From the IMG/VR virus record IMGVR_UViG_3300022748_000011, positions 1-35,923 of that record: a stretch of DNA of 35,923 nt; one strand, given 5' to 3'. Of the stretch, positions 7,453-14,739 are shown piece after piece. The position numbers were made by a program, and so were the translations under genes. Source of the DNA: a virus. How positions within the stretch are numbered: position 1 is the stretch's first letter; each line of letters begins with the position of its first letter. Under the pieces are notes generated by a model that saw nothing but the letters and a program-made list of their open reading frames with translations, made no database searches and was not told where the DNA came from.

Positions 7453-9209
7453 TGGCCATAAACCCCAATACGCTTTAAGTAATCGCTAACATTTCTGCCT
7501 ACGGTTAATTGTTCTGGAGTGAAATCATCCTGAACCTTGGATATTTCTCGTGTAATCTTTTGAGCAATGAGCCTAGGTTGGACTTGTTCAGCAAAAGCAG
7601 CGCACGCTAACGCAGCTGCAATGACCCGATCATCCTTGTTTCGACCTGATGCTTCAATTGAACCACCATCTCGAATCATGGTTTTCATTTCCTCAATGGT
7701 ATCCATGTCGTAAATGTCCATCATGCCACGCTCAAAGTAATCCTTCATGTAGGTCAACATCCGTTCTTTGGTAGCCGATGTAGTGAGCCAGCCAATGCTA
7801 TTACTGATACCACCCAAGGTATCGTTTCTGCGCCAGATGTAATTTTGCATATTGGCGTACACATCCATTAAGTCTTTACCTAAAGCTGATCCCATTGCAG
7901 CAGCTTGTCTGCGTAAGTTCTTCAGTTCGTTAATGACGGCTTGACCTGGACCGTTAATCTCTAGGTTTAGCGTAGAGTTTTTGTATGCACCCGCTAAGTG
8001 AGCAATGATCCAAGCAAATTGATAGGTGTTTAGTTCGGAAGTCGCAAACGCAGCCACTTGCTCAAGCCCATCAGCATATACCCTAAAGACTTGAATACAG
8101 AAACGATCAGCCCAATCAGAACTACCGTAAGCGGGATCAGCGCCAATAACATAATAAGCAGTATCAACAGGCTGCTCCCAAACTTTGAGCGTAGCCAATC
8201 TTTCTGTGGATTTAACCACTTCAGTATCTTGGAAGTTAACTCCAAAGCTATAGCGATAGTATTCACAATCCATTCGCTTGATTTTTTTAACAGCATCGGT
8301 ACACCTCGCATTAGAAAAGAAAGAAGTTCCTGTCATCACAAACGCATAGTCCTCAGTAGGCGGGAACTCTTGGTACATGAGCGAATCGTCTTTAATTCCT
8401 TCGTAGAGCTTCCAACGCCACCAGGCAATTTGTCGTGAATTAATTTCGTAGCCGTAGAGTTTCTTAATATCTCTGACCCATTCTTTTTCTTCGCCTGTGA
8501 GCTTGCCATCCCAATACACTTTGTAGGTATTGCTCTCAGGATCGAGCATATAGAGTTCATTGCGCCACCAGCCACAAAAAATTGCTCGTTGGGTTCTAGC
8601 CCGTTTAGCGGTGACATACATATCGTGGAACATATTGAATCCTCGTGCTGTACTCTCAAACATATACAGACGATCAGGATTGGTTTCTGCGAGTGATGCT
8701 AAGAGAGATGCTAGTCCTTCTTCATCTCCCCAAGAGCTTGTTTCTGTACCATGCAAGTATGTAATAGCCTTGCCACGACCCAGACTTCCTTTGGCTCTAA
8801 GTCCAGCGACTTGATAAAAGATACGGCTGCGGTTCTTGAGGGAAAGCTGATTTCGGTTGTGAGCAAGGATCGGGATGCGATACTCCTTGGGCAAACCATC
8901 CATATACATTCCCAAAGTTGATCGGAACATATCCCGGTTTTCTTCCGTATCTGTTGTAAGTGTTCCCTGAAGCCCTGGGTGTGTAAAGTGCCAGTAGAGA
9001 TCGAGTGCGAGTGAAATTGTGGTGATGCCAAGTTGCCTTCCTTTCAAGATCACAAAGAAATGCACATCGTCTTGCAATCCTTTTGTAATCTCATCCATTA
9101 CATAAGTTTGGCTACCCAGTAGGTTGCCCATCTTTTTTAAGCCTTGCTCTTTGGTTTCAATTTGCAGTTGTGAGCAAAACTGATAAAACAGTTGTTTATT
9201 AAAATTCAT
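7449..9209 (-). CDS. terL: Terminase large subunit (packaging ATPase/nuclease)
   Basis: 586 residues from ATG 9209, which overlaps the upstream stop (ATGA); an upstream TTG at 9221 is less likely. ATPase half: a deviant Walker A, KGRQLGITT (56-64), an acidic strand around 149-157 and a coupling motif FESTARG (184-190). Nuclease half (RNase H-like): D358 in IGADPAYG, E418 in LNLEING and DD526-527 in KDDRVIAAA. Together these show the motor that cuts concatemers and pumps DNA into the prohead through the portal encoded two genes on. No frameshift or missing key residue seen. Confidence 0.9.
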   Translation of the reverse strand: MNFNKQLFYQFCSQLQIETKEQGLKKMGNLLGSQTYVMDEITKGLQDDVHFFVILKGRQLGITTISLALDLYWHFTHPGLQGTLTTDTEENRDMFRSTLGMYMDGLPKEYRIPILAHNRNQLSLKNRSRIFYQVAGLRAKGSLGRGKAITYLHGTETSSWGDEEGLASLLASLAETNPDRLYMFESTARGFNMFHDMYVTAKRARTQRAIFCGWWRNELYMLDPESNTYKVYWDGKLTGEEKEWVRDIKKLYGYEINSRQIAWWRWKLYEGIKDDSLMYQEFPPTEDYAFVMTGTSFFSNARCTDAVKKIKRMDCEYYRYSFGVNFQDTEVVKSTERLATLKVWEQPVDTAYYVIGADPAYGSSDWADRFCIQVFRVYADGLEQVAAFATSELNTYQFAWIIAHLAGAYKNSTLNLEINGPGQAVINELKNLRRQAAAMGSALGKDLMDVYANMQNYIWRRNDTLGGISNSIGWLTTSATKERMLTYMKDYFERGMMDIYDMDTIEEMKTMIRDGGSIEASGRNKDDRVIAAALACAAFAEQVQPRLIAQKITREISKVQDDFTPEQLTVGRNVSDYLKRIGVYGQ

Positions 9210-9928
9210 GTGGTAATCCAAGGTAACTTGTTATTAAATTTTTCCATCATCCAACGGTTACCAATTTCAAAGAACTCTTTTTGCACACCGCAGCCACCCC
9301 CTAAACGAAAGTTAAAAGTGTGTTTATTGGTGCAAGCAAAGTTCGGATAAATTTGTTTGGCTGCATTGTAAAAATGACGATCAACGGCCAAATCTTTGTT
9401 ATTTAGCAAAATAGCAATTTGGCGTAGTTTTTCGGTTTTCATACCCCACATACACCAGTCAACAAAATGATGACCTTCAATGTTCCAGGCGTGGTGATTT
9501 TCGCCCAAGGCTTCGCAGTTATCCTCAAACAAAAATTTTCCATCTTGGTCGTACACTTTTCGTAAAGAGTGCGCCCATTCGTATCCTTCATTAATTTTTT
9601 CCATGATGGATTTGACATGATGCTTGTCATACCAATCATCGTCATTGCAAAAGAAAGTCACATCCTCGGTAATGAGTTGTGGCGCAGCAGCTAACCATTT
9701 TTGTCCAAGCCAACCATTGCCACCAATCCGGTTACCCCAATACGACCAACGGGCTTTGTACTGGGAATAATCTTGGGTCATGTCATAAAACTGCGCCAGG
9801 CTACTCTCATCATCGCCATCGCACAAAATGTAATGCGTACATGGATAGGATTGATTGGCAACGCTTTCCAAACATTTTTCTAACTCTTTACGGCCTTTGG
9901 TAACGGTGACTACCGCTGCGCTTTTCAT
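9206..9928 (-). CDS. GT-A fold glycosyltransferase (GT2-like)
   Basis: 240 residues. The N-terminus AAVVTVTKGRKELEKCLESVANQSYP is the standard nucleotide-sugar-binding opening of GT2 enzymes, CDGDDES follows, and the metal-binding DXD-type site is D96-D98 in FFCNDDDWYD. No membrane segment, so it is cytosolic. It lies just upstream of terminase with ATGA overlap, so it is expressed late. Substrate unknown: phage DNA bases, a virion protein or host surface glycan are all possible. Confidence 0.75.
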   Translation of the reverse strand: MKSAAVVTVTKGRKELEKCLESVANQSYPCTHYILCDGDDESSLAQFYDMTQDYSQYKARWSYWGNRIGGNGWLGQKWLAAAPQLITEDVTFFCNDDDWYDKHHVKSIMEKINEGYEWAHSLRKVYDQDGKFLFEDNCEALGENHHAWNIEGHHFVDWCMWGMKTEKLRQIAILLNNKDLAVDRHFYNAAKQIYPNFACTNKHTFNFRLGGGCGVQKEFFEIGNRWMMEKFNNKLPWITT

Positions 9929-10173
9929 GAATGTTTTCCTATGCGTTTTTGTTCAAAATGCGTAATGTCCCAATACGCTACTTTTAGCCTTGCTTCGTGA
10001 TTCCTAGCCAATGCGATTAATGCTCCGTAAGTCATTGCAGAATACTTGCTTTTCCATTCGTTGGCTAATTTGATCTTTTGGCGTTTAGTCCGGCAAGCAA
10101 TGGCTTTGAGCATTTCGTTTTTGTAAATTAAACGCTCTTTGGTCAAGCGTTCAATGTCTTGCATCTCCATCAT
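9925..10173 (-). CDS. Hypothetical small basic helical protein
   Basis: About 82 residues from ATG 10173; ATGs at 10170 and 10164 and a TTG at 10182 are alternatives, none with a clear ribosome site. Lys/Arg-rich, helical (DIERLTKERLIYKNEMLKAIACRTKRQKIKLANEWKSKY). Overlaps the end of the 77-residue gene and the start of the glycosyltransferase gene. No family recognised. Its place near the head of the late transcript allows a regulatory role, which is inference. Confidence 0.5.
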   Translation of the reverse strand: MMEMQDIERLTKERLIYKNEMLKAIACRTKRQKIKLANEWKSKYSAMTYGALIALARNHEARLKVAYWDITHFEQKRIGKHS

Positions 10174-10384
10174 CCGGATCAAGCAAGTTACGCAAATACT
10201 CCACTTCCGCTTGGGCTTTCATCAAAAGCTTCGAGCTTTCCGCATGAACCCGCATGAGTTCGTGAAAAATCTGTTCTTTATTCATTTCCCAGACCCTCTG
10301 CATATACATTTTTTTGGCTTCATCGCCAGCTCGCTCAATGTATTCGGAAACGCTTACTACATTGCCGTTCATTCGATTCTCCAT
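10151..10384 (-). CDS. Hypothetical small helical protein
   Basis: 77 residues, largely helical with a heptad-like C-terminal half (HAESSKLLMKAQAEVEYLRNLLD) and an acidic end. No family recognised. The gene overlaps its upstream neighbour by 16 bases and its downstream neighbour by up to 23, so it belongs to the same translated cluster at the start of the late operon. Confidence 0.55.
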   Translation of the reverse strand: MENRMNGNVVSVSEYIERAGDEAKKMYMQRVWEMNKEQIFHELMRVHAESSKLLMKAQAEVEYLRNLLDPDDGDARH

Positions 10385-10590
10385 ACCCGCACCCCGTTGC
10401 CTTCCCGTCTGGCAATAAACCGCATACCGGTTGCCCGACTAATTCGATAATTGTTGTTGCACATCAAACTAATATTGACATCACCGACAAAAAATGACTC
10501 ACCAACATCCATCTTGCGGTAGGGATATGTGTTGCGTTTTTTGCGCTGCGGTGGTGGAATCTCTTTGTCTATTTTAATCATATCAACCAT
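10369..10590 (-). CDS. DUF7303-like small protein, first late gene
   Basis: 73 residues: PPPQRKKRNTYPYRKMDVGESFFVGD, then MRFIARREGNGVRVWRIE at the C-terminus. This two-block pattern is, from memory, the one annotated as DUF7303 in many tailed phages; function unknown. AAGGAGAT lies six bases before the ATG and a good promoter (10611-10639) lies just upstream, so this is the first cistron of the minus-strand transcript. Confidence 0.65.
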   Translation of the reverse strand: MVDMIKIDKEIPPPQRKKRNTYPYRKMDVGESFFVGDVNISLMCNNNYRISRATGMRFIARREGNGVRVWRIE

Positions 10591-10610
10591 AACCTATCTC
10601 CTTCATTAAT

Positions 10611-10639
10611 CTTATACTATGATACACAACATGATTCAA
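10611..10639 (-). promoter_or_regulatory. Putative late-operon promoter
   Basis: On the minus strand TTGAAT (10639-10634) and TATAAG (10616-10611) are separated by 17 bases, close to the sigma-70 consensus (4/6 and 5/6). It points into the DUF7303-like gene and lies inside the first codons of the opposing plus-strand gene. It is the only strong candidate near the start of the long minus-strand gene block. Confidence 0.55.
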
Positions 10640-11350
10640 ACTTACAACGAATACCATTTAGGCGATCAGCTAATTCACCTTAACTTTTTAAGGCGGGCAG
10701 CCCAGGAAAACCCCGACAAAGAGTTTACGCACTATTGCCACCCCCAGTACCACGAGCAGTTAAAGCCGTTAACTGAAGATTGTCCAATCTACCTCAAGGA
10801 TCTTCATGTTCATCCACAGGCGGTTAATGCCTGGATCGGCTCTAACAACTTCTTTTACGAACACCCGCAATGTCGGCATTGGCTTCATGTTCACCTAGAT
10901 TGGTTTACTTACCTTTCCACCATCCTTGGAATTAATAACCCTATGGCTGGCAAGAAGGAACTACTGTTTGATTACCCCCTCTTAAACGCAGCTGTTTACC
11001 CCGAATTTGACTACCTCATCATTAACGCACCCCCGATGAGCAACCAGCTGCCCGAATTTACCCCCTATTATTTCGATAAAGTGGTGCGAAACCTCTTAAA
11101 TCAAGGGTTAAAAGTAATTACCACCCACCCGACAGGGATGTGCAATAGCACTCTGGAGTGGGGTTTTGATGTGACCCAAATCGGCAACCTATCCATCTAC
11201 GCTAAAAACATCATTGCGGTTGATACCGGACCACTCTGGCCAACCTTCAATGTGCATAACGCTTATACGGTTCTTTCACGAACCGTTATTGGCAGAACCT
11301 TCGATAGTATTGGATTAACGGCCAATACCGTTTGTCAGCAAAAACTGTAA
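10619..11350 (+). CDS. GT-B-like (GT9/heptosyltransferase-type) protein
   Basis: 243 residues. The opening NEYHLGDQLIHLNFLRRAA matches the GD-x-(L/I) helix at the start of GT9-type and related GT-B enzymes, and AVDTGPLWPTFNV near 210-222 resembles their conserved C-terminal DTG-P motif. No membrane segment. There is no Shine-Dalgarno before the ATG at 10619 or the in-frame ATG at 10631; TATACT at 10613-10618 could give a leaderless start at 10631. It is head-to-head with the late operon. The sugar donor and target are unknown, and the enzyme call is moderate. Confidence 0.55.
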   Translation: MIHNMIQTYNEYHLGDQLIHLNFLRRAAQENPDKEFTHYCHPQYHEQLKPLTEDCPIYLKDLHVHPQAVNAWIGSNNFFYEHPQCRHWLHVHLDWFTYLSTILGINNPMAGKKELLFDYPLLNAAVYPEFDYLIINAPPMSNQLPEFTPYYFDKVVRNLLNQGLKVITTHPTGMCNSTLEWGFDVTQIGNLSIYAKNIIAVDTGPLWPTFNVHNAYTVLSRTVIGRTFDSIGLTANTVCQQKL

Positions 11351-11734
11351 TTTTTTTCTGGGGGGATTGAGTTGGGGGTCACGCACACCAACCCCTCAAG
11401 TCCATTCAAAAAACCCTAAAAATAATAAAAATGCGATTATAAAATCCAGATTAAATCCCAATTTACCATTATTAAAAATACATTTATCAGCGAGAACGGC
11501 TTGTGGGTATTTAATATCCCAATAATCTAATTACCCCATATATATATATTTATATTATTTAATTACCCATATATTTATATATTCTAATAATCACTATTAT
11601 CTATATAGAAAATAGTATATTTATATATATATATATATTTACTATGAAAAATCGGCTTGTATGCCTTGATCTACCTATACACTTGTAATCTTATTTGCTT
11701 ATCGTCTATACTCGAACTGGGTAATTTTGCCCAA
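11351..11734. other. AT-rich non-coding region upstream of amidoligase
   Basis: No ORF with a usable start is seen in about 380 bases. The second half is nearly all A/T with TA-dinucleotide runs (about 11540-11640). CGGCTTGT occurs at 11497-11504 and 11653-11660 and again at 14206-14213 beyond the cassette. TAATTACCC followed by an ATATAT run occurs twice. It holds the probable amidoligase promoter at its end. Confidence 0.6.
11683..11712 (+). promoter_or_regulatory. Putative promoter of amidoligase cassette
   Basis: TTGTAA (11683-11688) and TATACT (11707-11712) are 18 bases apart, a moderate sigma-70-type match. The expected transcript begins about 35 bases before the amidoligase ATG, leaving room for the leader repeat and ribosome site. 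Confidence 0.45.
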
Positions 11735-11754
11735 TACCTAACGAAAGGATTTAT
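11735..11754 (+). repeat. Leader/RBS repeat, copy 1
   Basis: A 20-base sequence containing CCTAACGAAAGGATTTAT precedes the amidoligase gene and is repeated exactly at 13024-13043 before the amidotransferase gene. It carries the AAAGGA ribosome site. Identity well beyond the ribosome site suggests duplication or a shared control element. Confidence 0.75.
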
Positions 11755-13014
11755 ATGTATATGAACCTATCTGAACAATTTAAGCGGTTAAGAGATAAAA
11801 ACCATATTGTTCGTATGATGCGAATGAATTACAACGCTTATAACGGTCATTCTCGCTTTGATCACATTCGAGATTTCTCACGATTGCAACATGAAAAGCA
11901 ACGCTATCAAGATTTTGGGATTCTCTTCAATACGGCAATTCAGTCTGGCAGTATTCGAGAAACCTTGCGGTTAATCAATACGAACAGTATTCCGGCTAAT
12001 GGCGGCTGGACTGAAATTCTGGAATATCACTTTAAGAACGAAGAATTTTATTGTTGTGACGATTGCGACAATTATTTCCGGATTGATGACACTACCTATC
12101 TGGACTATGAGGATCGTAGGGTTTGCTTTGATTGTGAATCGAACTATGACGAACCGGAAGAGGATCGTAGCTACGAACACATAGGCGGTAGACATTCCAG
12201 TAAGCGGCAGTTAGGTCATATTCCAAGTGCTTACGATCAGCGAAAACCTAGGGTATTGATGGGTTTAGAACTCGAAATGGAAGTGGAAGAGGATTACGAT
12301 CTCGATAATAAAGCGGCTTACATTCTGGATCACATTGGCAGTTATCGTAGTCCAGATGGTAATAGCTATAAATACGCTTTAATTGAAGAGGATTGTTCGA
12401 TTGATCGTGGTTTTGAGATCGTGACCGGCTATACCGGTCTTGATGTGCATAAAGAACAATTAAAGTTTTTCAAAGGCCGTTTGCATGGTGCATTAAGCCA
12501 TAAAACAGATACTTGCGGTTTGCATATTCACATCTGTAAAAGCGATATGACCATGCTACACGCTAGTAAGCTGATTCTCTTTATGAACGATCCGGCTAAT
12601 GAGGATTTGATTTTTGCTCTAGCCCGTAGGCGAAATAATGGCTATTGCAAACAAAAGGATTTAACGAACAAGGATTATCTCAAGCACTCTCTGGAATATC
12701 GAACCAGATCGGATCAGCTGTGTTCGCTTAATTCGGATCGCTATGAACGGCTTAACTTCCAGAATGATCGAACAATCGAATACCGGTTATTTCGTGGCAC
12801 TCTCAAGTATTCAACGATCATGGCTTGTCTAGAATTTACCTACGCTACATGGTTTTTTGCCAAATCAGCCAGTCCTAGCCAGTTAAATGTAGCGAGATTT
12901 TTGCATTTTATCTGTGAACCTGAAAACCGGCTTGATACTCGATTCTTACGAACCTATTTGAAAACAAAAGGGTTTTTAATGCCGTATGAACCCAATCTCA
13001 AAAAAGCCGCTTAA
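11755..13014 (+). CDS. Amidoligase (Amidoligase_2-type) with N-terminal zinc ribbon
   Basis: 419 residues from ATG 11755 (ATG 11761 also possible; AAAGGA is 5 or 11 bases away). N-terminal helical region (1-95), then a probable zinc ribbon with CxxC pairs C101/C104 and C124/C127. The amidoligase domain, COOH-NH2 ligases distantly related to glutamine synthetase, spans about 165-385: GLELEMEVE (170-178), EEDCSIDRGFEIVTG (211-225), CGLHIHI (254-260), RYERLNFQ (329-336) and TIEYRLFRGTL (340-350). Known logic: ATP-dependent peptide or amide bond formation. The next gene is a class II amidotransferase. Substrate unknown. Flanking AT-rich DNA and an own promoter suggest a cargo cassette. Confidence 0.8.
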   Translation: MYMNLSEQFKRLRDKNHIVRMMRMNYNAYNGHSRFDHIRDFSRLQHEKQRYQDFGILFNTAIQSGSIRETLRLINTNSIPANGGWTEILEYHFKNEEFYCCDDCDNYFRIDDTTYLDYEDRRVCFDCESNYDEPEEDRSYEHIGGRHSSKRQLGHIPSAYDQRKPRVLMGLELEMEVEEDYDLDNKAAYILDHIGSYRSPDGNSYKYALIEEDCSIDRGFEIVTGYTGLDVHKEQLKFFKGRLHGALSHKTDTCGLHIHICKSDMTMLHASKLILFMNDPANEDLIFALARRRNNGYCKQKDLTNKDYLKHSLEYRTRSDQLCSLNSDRYERLNFQNDRTIEYRLFRGTLKYSTIMACLEFTYATWFFAKSASPSQLNVARFLHFICEPENRLDTRFLRTYLKTKGFLMPYEPNLKKAA

Positions 13015-13023
13015 TTTTTTTAC

Positions 13024-13043
13024 TACCTAACGAAAGGATTTAT
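13024..13043 (+). repeat. Leader/RBS repeat, copy 2
   Basis: Exact 20-base copy of the sequence before the amidoligase gene, here with AAAGGA nine bases before the amidotransferase ATG. It lies in the 33-base gap between the two genes. Confidence 0.75.
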
Positions 13044-13047
13044 TTTT

Positions 13048-14052
13048 ATGTGTTTATTAGTCAATCAACAATCCAGTAGCCCTATCCTCTCTGATGAATG
13101 GTTATCGGATTTCTATTCTTACAATTCTGATGGCATAGGGGTTATGTATGCCAATAATGGCGAGTTGATCGTCAAAAAGCTACTACCTCAATCTGCTGAG
13201 GATTTCATTCAGTTTTATCGTGAATACATAGCCGGTAGGGATTGTGCTTTTCATTTACGCATGAGAACGCATGGCGATATTGATCTGGATAATTGTCACC
13301 CATACCAGATATTGAACCGGCTTGAGCATGGGATTGATCTCTGGCTTATGCACAATGGGATTCTGGCTACCGGTAATAAAGCTGATGAAACCAAAAGCGA
13401 TACATGGCATTACATTGAGGATTATCTCAAGCCTATGTTATCGGCTAATCCGGATTTTGCTTTTCACCCCTCTTTCGCTGAGATCGTAGGCGAACACATT
13501 GGCTCAAGTAATAAATTTATTTTGATGGATAACGAAGGTAGGCAAACTGTGATCAATCAAAAATCCGGTGTGTATTGGGCTGGACTCTGGCTCTCGAACA
13601 CTTACGCATGGTCTGCTAGTAGCTCAGCCAGTAAGCATGAGATCAAAGGCTTAAAAAAGCAAAAGAAACAAGCAAAAGAAAAGCCGATCAAGATGGTCTA
13701 TCCGAAATGGTATGGCTACGATTCTGGGATCAGCTACGGCTCTGGATCACAATATGCTTACTATGAAGATGATCCAGAGGGCTACTACGATCAGTTATAT
13801 GAGAATGTAGAAACCTACTTAGATGATCTACGCTATATGGGTTATCCAAAAGCCGGTGATATATCGCTAAATCGTGTATTTGATTTTATTGAGCAGTTTT
13901 CGCTTGAGGATTTTAAGGATCTGGCTGATATGGTGATTGATGGGAATCTTTCTGAGGATTGGTTTATTTTGTGTATGTCTGATCCTAAAAAGGCTACTGA
14001 GTGCTTTCCCTATCTGGCTCGATCCAGAAAGGCGATCCAATATGCCGAATAA
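13048..14052 (+). CDS. Class II glutamine amidotransferase-like Ntn hydrolase
   Basis: 334 residues. MCLLV places Cys2 as the N-terminal nucleophile once Met is removed. GFAT-type glutaminase motifs follow in order: NSDGIGVMY (26-34), HLRMRTHG (69-76, matching HTRWATHG), MHNGIL (101-106) and SDT (117-119). These are the residues that bind glutamine and form the oxyanion hole, so the domain looks active. Residues about 195-215 are Lys-rich and the C-terminal 120 are of unknown fold, Tyr/Asp-rich. It probably supplies ammonia or cleaves a gamma-glutamyl amide for the adjacent amidoligase, or removes what the ligase adds. No synthase domain is fused. Confidence 0.8.
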   Translation: MCLLVNQQSSSPILSDEWLSDFYSYNSDGIGVMYANNGELIVKKLLPQSAEDFIQFYREYIAGRDCAFHLRMRTHGDIDLDNCHPYQILNRLEHGIDLWLMHNGILATGNKADETKSDTWHYIEDYLKPMLSANPDFAFHPSFAEIVGEHIGSSNKFILMDNEGRQTVINQKSGVYWAGLWLSNTYAWSASSSASKHEIKGLKKQKKQAKEKPIKMVYPKWYGYDSGISYGSGSQYAYYEDDPEGYYDQLYENVETYLDDLRYMGYPKAGDISLNRVFDFIEQFSLEDFKDLADMVIDGNLSEDWFILCMSDPKKATECFPYLARSRKAIQYAE

Positions 14053-14128
14053 AGATGATATTCTCTGTGCCGTAGTCCTAATTGTGTTCATACTGCTACT
14101 GCTACACATTCCAGATTGTAAGCCGTAG
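14042..14128 (+). CDS. Single-pass membrane micropeptide, third cistron of amidoligase cassette
   Basis: 28 residues from ATG 14042, overlapping the amidotransferase stop by 11 bases. AGAAAGG (14026-14032) lies nine bases upstream. MPNKDD is followed by a hydrophobic run, ILCAVVLIVFILLLLHI, then PDCKP, a clear single transmembrane helix with a cysteine on each side. The terminator follows 16 bases later, so it shares the transcript. It may anchor the enzymes to the membrane or be their substrate; both ideas are speculative. Confidence 0.5.
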   Translation: MPNKDDILCAVVLIVFILLLLHIPDCKP

Positions 14129-14144
14129 CCGTTAAAACCCTCTT

Positions 14145-14168
14145 AAACCCGCTTAGGCGGGTTTTTTT
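14145..14168 (+). terminator. Intrinsic terminator of amidoligase cassette
   Basis: A perfect eight-base stem AAACCCGC/GCGGGTTT with a four-base loop (14145-14164), continuing into seven T residues (14162-14168). Canonical rho-independent terminator ending the amidoligase, amidotransferase and micropeptide transcript. Confidence 0.9.
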
Positions 14169-14313
14169 ATGCCTAGTAATACCTAAGCACCAAATTGAAC
14201 GAAAACGGCTTGTATAGGGGTTTTAAGCGGTTTAATGGCTTTTCTTAGGTTTTACAAGGCTTAGAAGCCTAAAAAAGCAGCTGAAACTATCTATAAGTAT
14301 ATGATTTATATGG

Positions 14314-14414
14314 ATAATTTAATACCTATAATTTAATAACTATCTACTATCAATAAAAAAGTATAGTAATTTTGATAATTTAATTATCAGATAATTTAAT
14401 AATAATAATTTAAT
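14314..14414 (+). repeat. Five copies of ATAATTTAAT
   Basis: Exact decamers start at 14314, 14328, 14375, 14391 and 14405. Spacings of 14, 47, 16 and 14 bases are not strictly regular, and low complexity inflates such matches, but flanking bases (GATAATTTAAT) are also partly kept. Confidence 0.5.
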
Positions 14415-14568
14415 TACTATTATTTAATTAAAATAATTATTATTTATTTAATATTATATTTATTAAATATTATTTTAATTAAATTATTATAATATTTATA
14501 TATTATAATGCAGCTGCGAAAATTTTGCAAAAATTTTTTTCAGGCCCTAAATTATTTTGAACTTGCCT

Positions 14569-14739
14569 GTAGATCGTCAAAATAAAAAACTAGGGTTTTC
14601 CCGTAGATCATCTAAATAAAAAATCAGAGGTATGAATTATTTCGTACCTTGTCAAGTTATTACTTAAGCAATAACAAGAATACCCGATTGTCCCAGGAAG
14701 AACCCCAAAACCCCATTGCCCGTAGATAGCCCAAATAAA
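14569..14739 (+). repeat. Three GTAGAT...AAATAAA repeats
   Basis: GTAGATCGTCAAAATAAAAA (14569-14588) and GTAGATCATCTAAATAAAAA (14603-14622) differ at two positions; a third, shorter copy GTAGATAGCCCAAATAAA lies at 14722-14739. The first two are 34 bases apart and the third is 119 bases further. These could be iterons or binding sites controlling the downstream operon. Confidence 0.6.
14629..14675 (+). other. Tandem hairpins in non-coding region
   Basis: First hairpin: GGTATGAA/TTCGTACC (14629-14636 and 14641-14648) with a TTAT loop and one G-T pair. Second: GTTATT/AATAAC (14656-14661 and 14670-14675) around ACTTAAGC. No T-run follows either one, so they are not terminators. They lie between the second and third GTAGAT repeats, and could belong to an origin or a small RNA. 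Confidence 0.45.

Noticed and set aside
10139-10450. 103-codon plus-strand ORF
   Set aside because: Antisense to three overlapping minus-strand genes with coupled starts and stops.
11520-11650. Possible tRNA, CRISPR or microsatellite in the TA-rich tract
   Set aside because: No cloverleaf or regular repeat-spacer order; only low-complexity TA runs.
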